From CATOSK01 sp034423195 (GTDB lineage Bacteria; Chloroflexota; Dehalococcoidia; Lucifugimonadales; UBA3495): DNA of 64,000 bases. The number at the start of each line of letters is the position of its first letter. Positions within the stretch are counted from its first letter, which is position 1. Positions 24,775 through 33,902 of this stretch are shown here, one piece after another. Below the pieces are notes generated by a model. The model did no database searches. It saw only the letters and a program-made list of their open reading frames with translations, and had not been told where the DNA came from. Both the position numbers and the translations under genes were made by a program. Where the stretch lies: assembly GCA_034423195.1 (NCBI GenBank), contig DAOUIZ010000034.1:62001-126000 (forward strand). Direction: 5' to 3'.

Positions 24775-25908
24775 ATGCCCCCAGAGATTATGAAGGGACT
24801 CAAGGATGTGTACCTGGATACCACCGAGTCCAGCTTCATCGACGGGCAGGTAGGAAAGCTGCTCTATCGTGGTTACAACATCCACGATCTGGCCGAAAAG
24901 TCCACATTTGAAGAGGTCATCTACCTGCTTCTCTACGGTGAACTGCCCACGAGGGAGCAATTGGCGGAGTTCGATGCCACCCTGCGGGCCAACCGGCGCA
25001 TCCCCGACGAAGTCATCCAGGTGCTGGACCTGGTCAAGAACAGCCACCCGATGGATGCCCTGAGGACGGGTATCTCAGCACTGTCGGCCTTTGACGACGA
25101 GGTGGCGGACAACTCGGTTGAAGCCACCCTGCGCAAGGGAATCCGGCTGACCGCCCAGGGGCCGACCATCGTGGCGGCGCATCACCGCCTGCGCCAGGGA
25201 CTGGAGCCGGTGGCACCCAACCCGGAGTTGAATCACTCCGGCAATTTCCTTTACATGATGTTCGGGGAAGTTCCCGACCAGGAGACCACCGACCTCCTTG
25301 ACGTGGACTTCATTCTTCACGCCGAGCACGGGGCCAACGCCTCGTCCTTCGGGGCCAGGGTGACCGCCTCAACCATATCCGACCTGCACTCTGCGGTGAC
25401 GACTGGCGTTGGCGTCCTTAAAGGACCGGCCCACGGCGGGGCGGCCGAAGAAGTCATGAAGATGTCCCTGGAGATCGGCAACCCGGAAAACGCCGAGGAA
25501 TACGCCAGGCAACACCTGGAAGCCGGCGGGCGCATTATGGGGTTCGGCCATCGCGTGTACCGAGCCGAAGACCCCCGAGCCCGCCACCTGCGGGAGCGGG
25601 CCCAGGCGCTGGGTGAGAAGAAGGGGGAGCCCCGCTGGTTCCAGATCCTATCCCACCTGGAGCAGAATACTATGCTCCCGTACCGGGACAAGGGCATCTG
25701 CGTCAACGTCGACTTCTTCGCGGGAGCCATCTACTACCTGCTGGACATTCCCGACGACCTGTTCATTTCCATCTTTGCCCTGGGCCGCATCCCCGGGTGG
25801 ACTCTCCAGTGCATCGAGCAGTACAAGGACAACATCCTCATACGGCCGTTGCTGGAGTACACGGGAGATATGGACCTGGAGTACGTTCCCATCGAACAAC
25901 GGGCGTAA
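24775..25908 (+). CDS. gltA: citrate synthase
   Basis: The 377-residue type II-like citrate synthase (long for the short-form class, near PrpC/CitZ size) condenses oxaloacetate and acetyl-CoA. Motifs are ESSFIDGQVGKLLYRGYNI at the N-terminus, the catalytic His region LHAEHGANASSF, GPAHGGAAEEVMKM, the second catalytic His in MGFGHRVYRAEDPR, and the catalytic Asp in NVDFFAGAIYY. I choose ATG 24775 because AGGAGG (24762-24767) is 7 nt before it; an ATG at 24769 would be only 1 nt away. It is monocistronic with a consensus promoter and terminator. Confidence 0.95.
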   Translation: MPPEIMKGLKDVYLDTTESSFIDGQVGKLLYRGYNIHDLAEKSTFEEVIYLLLYGELPTREQLAEFDATLRANRRIPDEVIQVLDLVKNSHPMDALRTGISALSAFDDEVADNSVEATLRKGIRLTAQGPTIVAAHHRLRQGLEPVAPNPELNHSGNFLYMMFGEVPDQETTDLLDVDFILHAEHGANASSFGARVTASTISDLHSAVTTGVGVLKGPAHGGAAEEVMKMSLEIGNPENAEEYARQHLEAGGRIMGFGHRVYRAEDPRARHLRERAQALGEKKGEPRWFQILSHLEQNTMLPYRDKGICVNVDFFAGAIYYLLDIPDDLFISIFALGRIPGWTLQCIEQYKDNILIRPLLEYTGDMDLEYVPIEQRA

Positions 25909-25944
25909 TTCGTCCGAAACCGGGTCCCAAAGGAAGCCAAGTTG

Positions 25945-25965
25945 GGAGGGCCGTAATGGCCCTCC
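25945..25965 (+). terminator. hairpin terminator after citrate synthase
   Basis: GGAGGGCC (25945-25952) pairs with GGCCCTCC over GTAAT. It is followed by TTCACTTT, 37 nt after the stop codon. Confidence 0.75.
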
Positions 25966-26137
25966 TTCACTTTAATGAAGGCCGGTTGGTTGTCGCTGGA
26001 AATTATCCAGATCACCAGTTGCCTTCATCCTTCATCTTCGTCCTACCATGCAACGCTGTCGTGACTGTCCAAAGTTGAAGAGGTGAACTGGCGGAGATTT
26101 GCGCTCAGGGGCCGGCAGTTGGGGGAATGGCCTGCCG

Positions 26138-26236
26138 AGGTCTGGGTTCTCTGTTGCGACTCCGCGGCTGGGGCGAGGCAGCTTGTCTCAACCGCAGTGG
26201 CTGTTGCGCGGAATCCGGCGCGGGGACGACGGGGAG
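26138..26236. repeat. long palindromic intergenic repeat, copy 1
   Basis: This ~99-nt unit is shared with 33016-33114 and 47483-47582. It starts GGTCTGGGTTCTC, has an internal block TTGCGACTCCGC and CTTGTCTCAAC.GCAG.GGCTGT.GCGCGG, and ends GGGGACGACGGGGAG. The outer ends match the short palindrome at 48125-48162, so it looks like the short repeat expanded by a ~60-nt interior. It lies in the 486-nt gap 25909-26394 with the citrate synthase terminator and the next promoter. Confidence 0.75.
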
Positions 26237-26301
26237 ACGGCGGCGGGATTTGGGATTAGCCGGACAAGGACTTTGCAACCGTCCGGGGGTTGGCGGGTTT
26301 G

Positions 26302-26330
26302 TTGACACTGCCGGGGGCGAGTCATATAGT
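26302..26330 (+). promoter_or_regulatory. promoter of the CoA-transferase catabolic run
   Basis: Perfect TTGACA (26302-26307), 17-nt spacer, TATAGT (26325-26330). It lies downstream of an in-frame ATG at 26290, which therefore cannot be the start; the GTG at 26395 fits. Confidence 0.85.
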
Positions 26331-26394
26331 CGGGCCAATTCGGGCCTTTCCGGGCCAGGGAAACGGCCAATCTTCGGGTGAAACAGGGGGCCTC

Positions 26395-28683
26395 GTGGCG
26401 GGAGCGCTGGACGGTTTTCGGGTGATTGATTTCGGGCACTATATCGCGGGGCCGCTGCTGGGGATGCTGCTGGCGGACCAGGGAGCGGACGTGATCAAGG
26501 TTGATCCTCCCGGAGGGCCGCGGTGGGACACTCCGGCGAACGCGACGTGGAACCGAGGGAAGCGGAGCATCCTGCTGGACCTGAAGACAGAGGATGGGAA
26601 GGATGCGGCCAGGAAGCTCATCGCCGGAGCGGACGCGGTGGTGGAGAACTTCCGGCCGGGGGTGATGGACCGCCTGGGGTTGGGAGCAGAGGAGATGTGC
26701 GGAGCCAACCCGGGGCTGGTGTACTGCTCGCTGCCGGGGTTTGCGCCGGACGATCCCAGGGCGGATGTGCCGGCCTACGAGGGGATTATCGGGGCGGCCA
26801 CGGCCAACTTCCGCACCGCCGGGGAGAGGGACGAACGTCCGGTGTACACGGCCATTCCCAACGCATCGGTCTACGCGGCGTTTCAATCAGCGGTGGCGGT
26901 GGTGATGGGGCTTTACGCGCGGGAGCGGACGGGGCTGGGGCAGAGGATCCAGGTGCCGTTGTTCGACAGCATGTTCCAGTCAATCGGGCGGTTCGGCGTG
27001 AGAGTCCACAACGCGCCGAGGACGGGGCCGACGCTGGGCGAGTTGTGGGGCGGAATCTATCGCTGCAAGGACGGGGAGTGGGTTAGGTTCGGCGGGCCGG
27101 GGAACCAGAATTACCGGCAGTTCGTGGAGCTGGCGGGGATCACTTCGTGGGACGCGGAGGGGTTGACGGACTTCAGCCGCCCGCTGGAAACGGCGGAGTT
27201 CACGGAAGAAGCGCGGCGAAGAATCGACGGGCTTTTCCTGACGCGGACGGCGCAGGAGTGGGAAGACCTGATCGCAGAGGCGGGCAGCGAGGGAGCGGTG
27301 TGCCGGACGAGCGCGGAATGGTTCGACCATCCGCACGCTCGGGCGGCGAAGATGGTGGAAGAGGTGGATGACCCGGCGCTGGGCAAGATGCTGCAGCCGG
27401 GGATAAACGCAAGGCTGTCGGCCACGCCTGGCAGCATCCGCCAGCCGGCTCCGACGCCGGACCAACACCGGGAGGAGATCCTGGGAGAGCTGGACCGGGA
27501 GCCAAGGAAGGCACCCAATGGGGCGGACGGGGCGTCCACCTCGGAGTTGATGGCGGTGCTGGATGGGGTCAAGGTGCTGGACCTGTGCATCATCCTGGCG
27601 GGGCCGACGATGGGTCGGACGCTGGCGGAATACGGGGCGGACGTCATCAAGATCGACAATCCGAAGCGGGGTTCGACGGTGGCGCGGCACAACGACATCA
27701 ACCGGGGGAAGCGGAGCATCCTGCTGGATTTGAAGTCAGAGGAAGGGCGGGAAGTCTTCTGGAAGATGCTGGAAGACGCGGACGTGGTGGCGCAGAACTA
27801 CCGGGCGGGGTCGCTGGAGAAGCTGGGGCTGGGGTACGAGGAGGTGAGGAAGCGGAAGCCGGATATCGTCTACGCCTCGCTGAACGCCTACGGGCACCTG
27901 GGACCCTGGGCGGGCAGGCCGGGCCATGAGGGTTTCGCGCAGGCGACGGCGGGCATGACGCGACGTTTCGGAGGGGACGGAAAGCCGGAGTCGCAGCCGA
28001 ATCCGGTAAACGACTACGGGACGGGGTTCATGGGAGCCTACGGCGTGGCGCTGGCATTGCTGCATCGGAAGCTGACGGGGCAGGGGCAGCATATCGACTC
28101 GGCACTGGCCTACACTGCCATGACGCTGCAATCCCCTTACATGCAGATGTACGAGGGGAAAACCTGGGACGAGCCGAAGGGGCAGGACGCGCTGGGAAGC
28201 GGGCCGCTGCAGCGGGCGTACCAGGCGAATGACGGATGGTTCTTCCTGGGGGCTCAGGAGAGAGACCTTCCCAGGTTGGCCGGGGTTGAAGGACTGTCCG
28301 GGGTGGAGTCCCTGGCGGGAAGGGGGCTGGAGTCGTCGCTGGAGGAGCGGTTCCTGGGGAGCAGCGTGGATGCGTGGGTGGCGAGGCTGCGGGATGCCGG
28401 AGTGGGGGCGCAGCGGGTGATTACCAACGTCAGGCAGTTGATGGAGGATCCGTGGGTCATAGAGCACGGGTTGAGCATCACGCGGGAACATGACGAGATC
28501 GGGCCGGTGACGACCTGCGGGCCGGCGCCCCGGTTGTCACGGCATCCGGTGAGAGCGGGAAGGCCGGCGCCCAAGCCGGGGTCGGACGTGGAGTCGATCC
28601 TGGAGCAGCATGGGTTGGAAGGGCGGTACGAATCGCTGCTGGCTTCCGGGGTTATCCTGGTGGACGGAGTGGCGGCGGGGTAA
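26395..28683 (+). CDS. tandem (two-domain) family III CoA-transferase
   Basis: The 762-residue protein consists of two CaiB/BaiF-type domains head to tail. Domain 1 begins GALDGFRVIDFGHYIAGPL and domain 2 begins AVLDGVKVLDLCIILAGPT. Both contain GADVIKIDxP-type segments and NRGKRSILLDLK. At the position of the catalytic Asp of formyl-CoA transferase both domains have Glu: PAYEGIIGA (codon 26779) and PGHEGFAQA (codon 27928). Single-domain members are ~400 residues and dimerise as interlocked rings; the fusion may fold as a pseudo-dimer. It probably activates carboxylic acids as CoA thioesters and opens a catabolic run with three LLM enzymes. Confidence 0.9.
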   Translation: MAGALDGFRVIDFGHYIAGPLLGMLLADQGADVIKVDPPGGPRWDTPANATWNRGKRSILLDLKTEDGKDAARKLIAGADAVVENFRPGVMDRLGLGAEEMCGANPGLVYCSLPGFAPDDPRADVPAYEGIIGAATANFRTAGERDERPVYTAIPNASVYAAFQSAVAVVMGLYARERTGLGQRIQVPLFDSMFQSIGRFGVRVHNAPRTGPTLGELWGGIYRCKDGEWVRFGGPGNQNYRQFVELAGITSWDAEGLTDFSRPLETAEFTEEARRRIDGLFLTRTAQEWEDLIAEAGSEGAVCRTSAEWFDHPHARAAKMVEEVDDPALGKMLQPGINARLSATPGSIRQPAPTPDQHREEILGELDREPRKAPNGADGASTSELMAVLDGVKVLDLCIILAGPTMGRTLAEYGADVIKIDNPKRGSTVARHNDINRGKRSILLDLKSEEGREVFWKMLEDADVVAQNYRAGSLEKLGLGYEEVRKRKPDIVYASLNAYGHLGPWAGRPGHEGFAQATAGMTRRFGGDGKPESQPNPVNDYGTGFMGAYGVALALLHRKLTGQGQHIDSALAYTAMTLQSPYMQMYEGKTWDEPKGQDALGSGPLQRAYQANDGWFFLGAQERDLPRLAGVEGLSGVESLAGRGLESSLEERFLGSSVDAWVARLRDAGVGAQRVITNVRQLMEDPWVIEHGLSITREHDEIGPVTTCGPAPRLSRHPVRAGRPAPKPGSDVESILEQHGLEGRYESLLASGVILVDGVAAG

Positions 28684-28735
28684 CGGACTCGCGGGGGTTG
28701 CTGACGAAGGTTTGATTGGGGCCAAGGTCCGATAG

Positions 28736-29743
28736 ATGAGTGACCGGAAGCTGCGGTTGAGCATTCTCGACCAGAGTCCGGTGCAGGATGGGGGCTCCGG
28801 GCCGGAGGCGTTGCGGCGGACGGTTGAACTGGCGCAGGCGGCGGAAGGATGGGGTTACCACCGTTTCTGGGTGGCGGAGCACCATAACTCAGAGAAGTTC
28901 ATGGGGTCGTCTCCCGAAGTAATGGTTTCCCACCTGCTGGCGAAGACGAACCGGATTAGAATTGGGTCCGGCGGAGTGATGCTCCAGCATTACAGTCCGT
29001 ACAAGGTTGCGGAAACGTTCAACGTGCTGGCGGCGCTGGCCCCGGGGCGGGTGGACCTGGGGATTGGAAGGGGGCCGGGGGGATTGCCGCGCTCCACGGA
29101 GGCGTTGCAGGAGGAACTGGCGGCGGACAGGAAGCCGTTTGAGGACAAGCTGGCGGAACTGAGTCGGTGGCTGGAAGGGGATGGACGGGCGCCAGTGGAG
29201 GGGGTGCAGGCGAGTCCGAAGCCGGGGCAACCGGCGGAGATGTTCCTGCTGGGGACGACGGCTTCGAGCGGGGCGATGGCCGGGTCGCTGGGAATGCCGT
29301 ACGTCTTCGCGCTGTTCCTGAACGGGGACGAGGAGGTGATGCGGGAGGCGGTGGAGACCTACCGGGAGCGGTTCGTTCCGCACGGCGGGAGGGAACCGGA
29401 GGTGATGCTGGCGCTTCCGGTGGTGGTAGCGGATACGGACGAGGAAGCGTCAGAGCTGGCGTCGAGCATCAAGATGGTCCGGATCACGCTGGCCAACGGA
29501 AGGCAGTTCACGGTGGGTTCGGTGGAAGGGGCGAAAGAGTTCGGCCGGCAGATCGGGGAGGAGGTAGGGGTCCAGGTGATGGAGGGGAACGTGGTGTGCG
29601 GGTCGGTGGACACCGTCGGGGCGCGGCTGGGGACTTTCCAAGAGGAGTACGGGGTGGAGGAGATTGTGGCGGTGACGGCGGTGGATACGTTCCGGGAGCG
29701 GCGGCGGTCCTACGAGTTGTTGGGCCGGTTGATCCGGGGGTGA
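28736..29743 (+). CDS. LLM-class flavin-dependent oxidoreductase (MsnO8-like)
   Basis: The 335-residue luciferase-like protein begins LRLSILDQSPVQDG and carries GYHRFWVAEHHNSEKFMGSSPEV, the family blocks TNRIRIGSGGVMLQHYSPYKVAETF and GRVDLGIGRGPGG. These are typical of the MsnO8/YwcH branch. It uses reduced FMN and O2 to oxidise an unknown organic substrate. It starts 52 nt after the CoA-transferase stop and 33 nt before the next LLM gene, so the three are probably co-transcribed. Confidence 0.92.
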   Translation: MSDRKLRLSILDQSPVQDGGSGPEALRRTVELAQAAEGWGYHRFWVAEHHNSEKFMGSSPEVMVSHLLAKTNRIRIGSGGVMLQHYSPYKVAETFNVLAALAPGRVDLGIGRGPGGLPRSTEALQEELAADRKPFEDKLAELSRWLEGDGRAPVEGVQASPKPGQPAEMFLLGTTASSGAMAGSLGMPYVFALFLNGDEEVMREAVETYRERFVPHGGREPEVMLALPVVVADTDEEASELASSIKMVRITLANGRQFTVGSVEGAKEFGRQIGEEVGVQVMEGNVVCGSVDTVGARLGTFQEEYGVEEIVAVTAVDTFRERRRSYELLGRLIRG

Positions 29744-29776
29744 GGCGGGATAGCAGGTCACTTTGGGGAGGCGCGC

Positions 29777-31123
29777 ATGAGCAGGCAGGGTCAGATGCGG
29801 CTGGGGGTTTTCCTGGCGGGCACCGGGAGCAACATGGCGTCCTGGCGGCATCCTGACGCGGTGGCGGACGGGGCGATCAACCTGGAGTACTACCTGGATT
29901 TGACCCGCAAGGCGGAGGCCGCCAAGCTGGACTTCGTGTTCTTCGGGGACGGGCTGTACATCAGCGAGAAGTCGCATCCGAACTTCCTGAACCGGTTCGA
30001 GCCGTTGACGCTGCTGGCCTACCTGGCGGCGCACACATCCCATATCGGGCTGGCCGCGACGCTTTCCACGACGTACAGCGATCCGTTCACGGTGGCGCGG
30101 CAGTTTGCGACGATAGACCACGTCAGCGACGGGCGGGCGGGTTGGAATATCGTGACATCCCCGCTGGAGGGGTCCGCGCTGAATTACAGCCGGGCGGAGC
30201 ATCCGCAGCATGATTTGAGATACCGGATGGCCGACGAGTTCCTGGAGGTGACGAAGGGGTTGTGGGACTCGTGGGAAGAAGGAGCGTTCGTCCGAAACAA
30301 GAGGACGGGGCAGTTCATTGATCCGTCCAAGATGCACCGGCTGGACCACCAGGGGGAGTTCTACTCGGTGCAGGGGCCGTTGGCGATTTCCCGCTCCAAG
30401 CAGGGCAGGCCGGTGCTGATACAGGCCGGATCGTCGGAAGCGGGGAAGAATTTTGCGTCCAAGCACGCGGACTTAATCTTCACGGGGCAGGGGAGCATTC
30501 CGGCGGCGCGGGAGTTCTACGAGGACGTGAAGGAGCGGGCGGCGCGGCACGGGAGGAATCCAGAGGACTTGCTGATCCTGCCGGGGTGCGCTCCGATTGT
30601 GGGCGAGACGGAGGAGGCGGCGGAGCGGAAGTACCGGGAAATTGCTGGGTTGGTCGAGATTGAGGAGGCGCTGAACTACCTGGGGAGGTACTTCAACGAC
30701 ATGGACTTTTCCCCCTACGGGCTGGACGACCCTTTCCCTGAGCTGGGGGACTTCGCGCGGAACGGGTGGGAGAGCGCGACGGACAAGCTGAAGCAACTGG
30801 CGCGGGAAGAGAAGCTGACGCTACGGGAGATGGCGCTGCGGACGACGACTCCGAAAACGGTGTTCATGGGGACGCCGGAGCGGGTTGCGGACACGATGCA
30901 GGAGTGGTTCGAGGCGGGGGTGGTGGACGGGTTCATGATGAACGCGGCGGTGCTTCCAGTGGGACTGACGGATTTCCTGGACGGGGTGCTGCCGATCCTG
31001 AAGGAGCGCGGGCTGTTCCGGGGGGAGTATGAGCACGGGACACTCCACGAGAACCTGGGGCTGCCGATTCCGCCGAACCGGTACGAGGCGGCGCGGGTGG
31101 TGGTGGAGACAGCATCCGATTGA
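29777..31123 (+). CDS. NtaA/SnaA/DszA-type FMN-dependent monooxygenase
   Basis: The 448-residue member of the long-form LLM group (NtaA, DmoA, DszA) has a typical N-terminus LGVFLAGTGSNMASWRHPDAV. It shows the AKLDFVFFGDGLYI strand, the signature TFATxDHVSDGRAGWNIVTS near residues 108-128, and RPVLIQAGSSEAGKNFASKHADLIF in the middle. These enzymes use FMNH2 from a separate reductase to cleave C-N or C-S bonds of xenobiotic-like or sulfur compounds. No flavin reductase gene is in this run. Substrate unknown. Confidence 0.93.
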   Translation: MSRQGQMRLGVFLAGTGSNMASWRHPDAVADGAINLEYYLDLTRKAEAAKLDFVFFGDGLYISEKSHPNFLNRFEPLTLLAYLAAHTSHIGLAATLSTTYSDPFTVARQFATIDHVSDGRAGWNIVTSPLEGSALNYSRAEHPQHDLRYRMADEFLEVTKGLWDSWEEGAFVRNKRTGQFIDPSKMHRLDHQGEFYSVQGPLAISRSKQGRPVLIQAGSSEAGKNFASKHADLIFTGQGSIPAAREFYEDVKERAARHGRNPEDLLILPGCAPIVGETEEAAERKYREIAGLVEIEEALNYLGRYFNDMDFSPYGLDDPFPELGDFARNGWESATDKLKQLAREEKLTLREMALRTTTPKTVFMGTPERVADTMQEWFEAGVVDGFMMNAAVLPVGLTDFLDGVLPILKERGLFRGEYEHGTLHENLGLPIPPNRYEAARVVVETASD

Positions 31124-31166
31124 TTCTGGGCGAGTTGACCCCCGGCGAGGGGCGCCGTAATTCCGG

Positions 31167-31195
31167 TTGACGGGGTTGGGGGGCGTTGCTACACT
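31167..31195 (+). promoter_or_regulatory. promoter upstream of the third LLM gene
   Basis: TTGACG (31167-31172), 17-nt spacer, TACACT (31190-31195), about 100 nt before the ATG at 31295. It suggests a new transcription unit inside the catabolic run. Confidence 0.7.
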
Positions 31196-31294
31196 CCCCC
31201 ACAGCCTTTTCCCCATAAAACCAGCATGGGGCGGGGCTTTCCGGGTCCCGCTGGGACCATAAGCAATACTCCGCGGAACCCTTGAGAGGGAACG

Positions 31295-32359
31295 ATGGAT
31301 TTTGGTATTTTTCTTGATTTTTCGGCCCGCGGCGGGCAGAACCAGAGCGATGCGTTTCAGGAAGCGTTCGAGCTGGTGGATCTGGCGGAAGAGACGGGCC
31401 TGGATACGGTGTGGCTGGGGGAGACGCACTTCAATTCCAACCGGCCGATTTCGGCGCCGATAGTGGTGGCGAGCTCCATCGCGACGCGGACGGAGCGGCT
31501 GCGGGTGGGGATGGCGGTGCAGGTGCTGCCGCTGATTAATCCGGTGCGGATCGCCGAGGAAGCGGCGACGGTGGACCAGATCAGCCGGGGACGGTTCGAG
31601 TTCGGGGTGGGACGCAGCGGTAACGAGCGGGCCTACGCCGCGATGGGCATTCCCTACCTGGAGAGCAGAGAGCGGTTCCAGGAAGCGCTGGACATCATAC
31701 TGGAGGCGTGGAAAGGTGAGCCGTTTTCCTACGAGGGGAAGTACAACCACATAACCGAGGCCAATGTATCCCCGATGCCGTTCCAGAAGCCGCATCCCAA
31801 GGTAAGGCTGGCTTCGACGACGGAGGACAGCTTTTCCCGGGTGGGCCGGCTGGGGTTCCCCATCTTCCTGTCGATGCGGGGGATGGACGTGAACGACCTG
31901 GAGCGGAACCTGGTGGACTACCGGGAGTCGTGGAACGAACACGGGCACGAGGGGTCGGCGGGAGACATTTCGGTGCGAGTGCCGATGTACCTGGCGCCCA
32001 ACGAGGAGGATGCCGTCGAGGAACCGCGGGAAACGATTGAAGCGTTCTTCACCAGGATGCGGGCACGGTACGAGCAGGGCAGGGATGATGAGGGGACCGG
32101 AGCGGTCGGCCCGGAGCGGGCGGCGGCGTTGAAGGCGCGGGCCGAGCGGCTGGCCAACATGACCTACGAGGAGATCCTGGATACGAAGGTCATCTGCGGA
32201 ACCCCGGAGGGGGTGGCTGACAAGTTGAGCCAGTACCAGAAAACGCTGGGCATCACCGGGTTCACGGCGGAACTCAATCCGGGCGGGCTGTTGCCTCCTG
32301 AGGCGGTGAAGCGGAGCCTGCGGCTTTTGACCCAAGAGGTTATGCCGGCGTTCAAGTAA
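31295..32359 (+). CDS. LLM-class flavin-dependent oxidoreductase (alkanal-monooxygenase-like)
   Basis: The 354-residue luciferase-like protein has an N-terminus MDFGIFLDFSARGG, the block GLDTVWLGETHFNSNRP, and TERLRVGMAVQVLPLINPVRIAEEAATVDQISRGRFEFGVGRS. The last is close to bacterial luciferase alpha-type proteins. It lies between the DszA-like gene and the TPP decarboxylase genes and probably adds O2 to a pathway intermediate using free reduced flavin. Its own promoter and a GAGAGGGAACG ribosome site precede it. Confidence 0.92.
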   Translation: MDFGIFLDFSARGGQNQSDAFQEAFELVDLAEETGLDTVWLGETHFNSNRPISAPIVVASSIATRTERLRVGMAVQVLPLINPVRIAEEAATVDQISRGRFEFGVGRSGNERAYAAMGIPYLESRERFQEALDIILEAWKGEPFSYEGKYNHITEANVSPMPFQKPHPKVRLASTTEDSFSRVGRLGFPIFLSMRGMDVNDLERNLVDYRESWNEHGHEGSAGDISVRVPMYLAPNEEDAVEEPRETIEAFFTRMRARYEQGRDDEGTGAVGPERAAALKARAERLANMTYEEILDTKVICGTPEGVADKLSQYQKTLGITGFTAELNPGGLLPPEAVKRSLRLLTQEVMPAFK

Positions 32360-32430
32360 CCACTACTAATCACCACGGAGTTTGGGCCCATCCGGCCGGG
32401 GCCCAGCGGGATGAGCAAGGAGGACGGCAA

Positions 32431-32952
32431 ATGACGACACATCAACAGGCGGCGATCCTGAGCCCGGAATCGATGGTGGAGGAGTTCAAGAAGAACGGGG
32501 TCACTCATATCGTGACGATTCCGGACAGCGAGACGAACTATCTCTACGAGCTGATGATGGAACAACCCTGGCTGGAGGTCATCCCGTCGGCGCGGGAAGG
32601 GGAGACTTTCGCCATCGCGCTGGGGCTGATCATCGGCGGGAAGAAGCCGGTGTGCCTGATACAGAACACCGGGATGCTGGAATCGGGGGACTCAATCCGT
32701 GGGATGGCCCTGGACTCGGGGTTCCCGATGGTGTTCGTGGTGGGCTACCGGGGATGGACCCGGCATGGGGAGATCAGCGACTCGGTGGCGCGGTACACGG
32801 AGCCGTTCCTGAACGCGATGAGGATCAACTACTACCTGCTGGAGGCCGACAGCGACAGCTCGCGGATTTCAATGGCCTTTGAGGAGGCGCAGAAGACGCA
32901 GCGGCCGGTGTGCGTACTGGTCGGGGACGAGTACCACGGGTTCAACCGATAA
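32431..32952 (+). CDS. TPP-dependent decarboxylase, PYR-domain subunit (sulfopyruvate-decarboxylase-alpha-like)
   Basis: The 173-residue protein is only the N-terminal (Pyr) half of a thiamine-diphosphate decarboxylase, as in ComD or split phosphonopyruvate decarboxylase. The catalytic Glu that activates TPP lies in SAREGETFAIALGLIIGG, and the IQNTGMLESGDSIRG block is characteristic of this group. Ribosome site AGGAGG is 7 nt upstream. The partner PP domain is encoded 300 nt downstream, beyond a repeat element. Together they would decarboxylate a 2-oxo acid with a polar head such as sulfopyruvate; the substrate is inferred from family only. Confidence 0.9.
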   Translation: MTTHQQAAILSPESMVEEFKKNGVTHIVTIPDSETNYLYELMMEQPWLEVIPSAREGETFAIALGLIIGGKKPVCLIQNTGMLESGDSIRGMALDSGFPMVFVVGYRGWTRHGEISDSVARYTEPFLNAMRINYYLLEADSDSSRISMAFEEAQKTQRPVCVLVGDEYHGFNR

Positions 32953-33015
32953 GGATTTGGAAGCTATCTGAGAACTTAGAGTCCCGAGGCCCAAACGCGC
33001 GGCGATAGGTACGGC

Positions 33016-33114
33016 GGGGGTCTGGATTCCCTTTTGCGACTCTGCTGCTGCCGCAAGGTAACTTATCTCAACGCCAGCGGCTGTCGCGCGGAGTCCCCAG
33101 CAGGAATGACGGGA
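33016..33114. repeat. long palindromic intergenic repeat, copy 2
   Basis: It has the same ~99-nt structure as at 26138 and 47483: GGGGGTCTGGATTCCC, TTTTGCGACTCTGC, CTTATCTCAACGCCAGCGGCTGTCGCGCGG, AGGAATGACGGG. It occupies the 300-nt gap that separates the two subunit genes of the TPP decarboxylase. Nothing else is recognised in that gap. Confidence 0.75.
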
Positions 33115-33252
33115 TAATGGGTGTGGGAATGGAGGAGCTCGGCGTGGCAATGGCTGGCTACTCTCACTGGTTTTGAGATAGTCACTTAACGATTCCCCGG
33201 GACGGCCAGTGAAGGGCTGTCCCCCTGTCAACCAAAATAAACGGAGCAGACG

Positions 33253-33843
33253 ATGATTGAAGCAACGGAAGTGTTTCGCGTTTTCAAGGAACACCGCAAT
33301 GGCGCCATAGTCATCCCCACAGGAACGTCGGGGAGGAACTGGGCGGACTTCAGCGACAACGAGAAGCGGGACCTGAACATCGGCGGCGCGATGGGCCAAG
33401 CTACGTCGGCGGCGCTGGGCTTGGCGCTGGGGATACCCGACGAGAAGGTGGTGCTCTTTGACTCGGAAGGGGCCCTGACGATGAACATGGGCATCCTGGC
33501 GACGATTGCGGGGAAAAAGCCGGACAACTTCGTCCACATCCTGATGGACAACGAGTGCTACGCCACCACGGGCGGGCAGCCGGTCCCCAACGCGCAGGAG
33601 ATAAACTACGCGGGAATGGCGAAGGAGGCGGGCTACCGGGCGGCGTACAACTACGACAACCTGGAAGACTTCGCCACCAACATCGGCGAGATAATGCAGG
33701 AAACCGGGCCGGTGTTCGTGTCCCTGAAGATCGTGCCGAAGGTGGAGAACGAGCCCATCGGAATGAGGGAGCGGCGGCCGCAGCGGAGCCGGGGCCAGAC
33801 CATAGCGGACCTCCATGCCGAGCTGGGGATTACGATAGCGTAG
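33253..33843 (+). CDS. TPP-dependent decarboxylase, PP-domain subunit (sulfopyruvate-decarboxylase-beta-like)
   Basis: The 196-residue protein is the TPP-pyrophosphate-binding half. It has IGGAMGQATSAALGLALG, then the Mg/TPP motif with DSEGALTMNMG (GDG-like start) and, about 28 residues later, MDNECYATTGGQP (the N of the NN end). It resembles ComE and the C-terminal half of acetolactate-synthase-like enzymes. Start ATG with GGAGC 6 nt upstream. It completes the enzyme begun at 32431. The FAH gene follows 59 nt downstream. Confidence 0.9.
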   Translation: MIEATEVFRVFKEHRNGAIVIPTGTSGRNWADFSDNEKRDLNIGGAMGQATSAALGLALGIPDEKVVLFDSEGALTMNMGILATIAGKKPDNFVHILMDNECYATTGGQPVPNAQEINYAGMAKEAGYRAAYNYDNLEDFATNIGEIMQETGPVFVSLKIVPKVENEPIGMRERRPQRSRGQTIADLHAELGITIA

Positions 33844-33902
33844 TTCCTCCTTGCGAGCTGCTTTCCAATGACCGTCCGGTAACCGTCCGGGCAGGAGGGA
33901 TT

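Noticed and set aside
26290..26394. Upstream ATG start of the double CoA-transferase
   Set aside because: The consensus promoter TTGACA-N17-TATAGT lies downstream of this ATG, so it would not be in the transcript.
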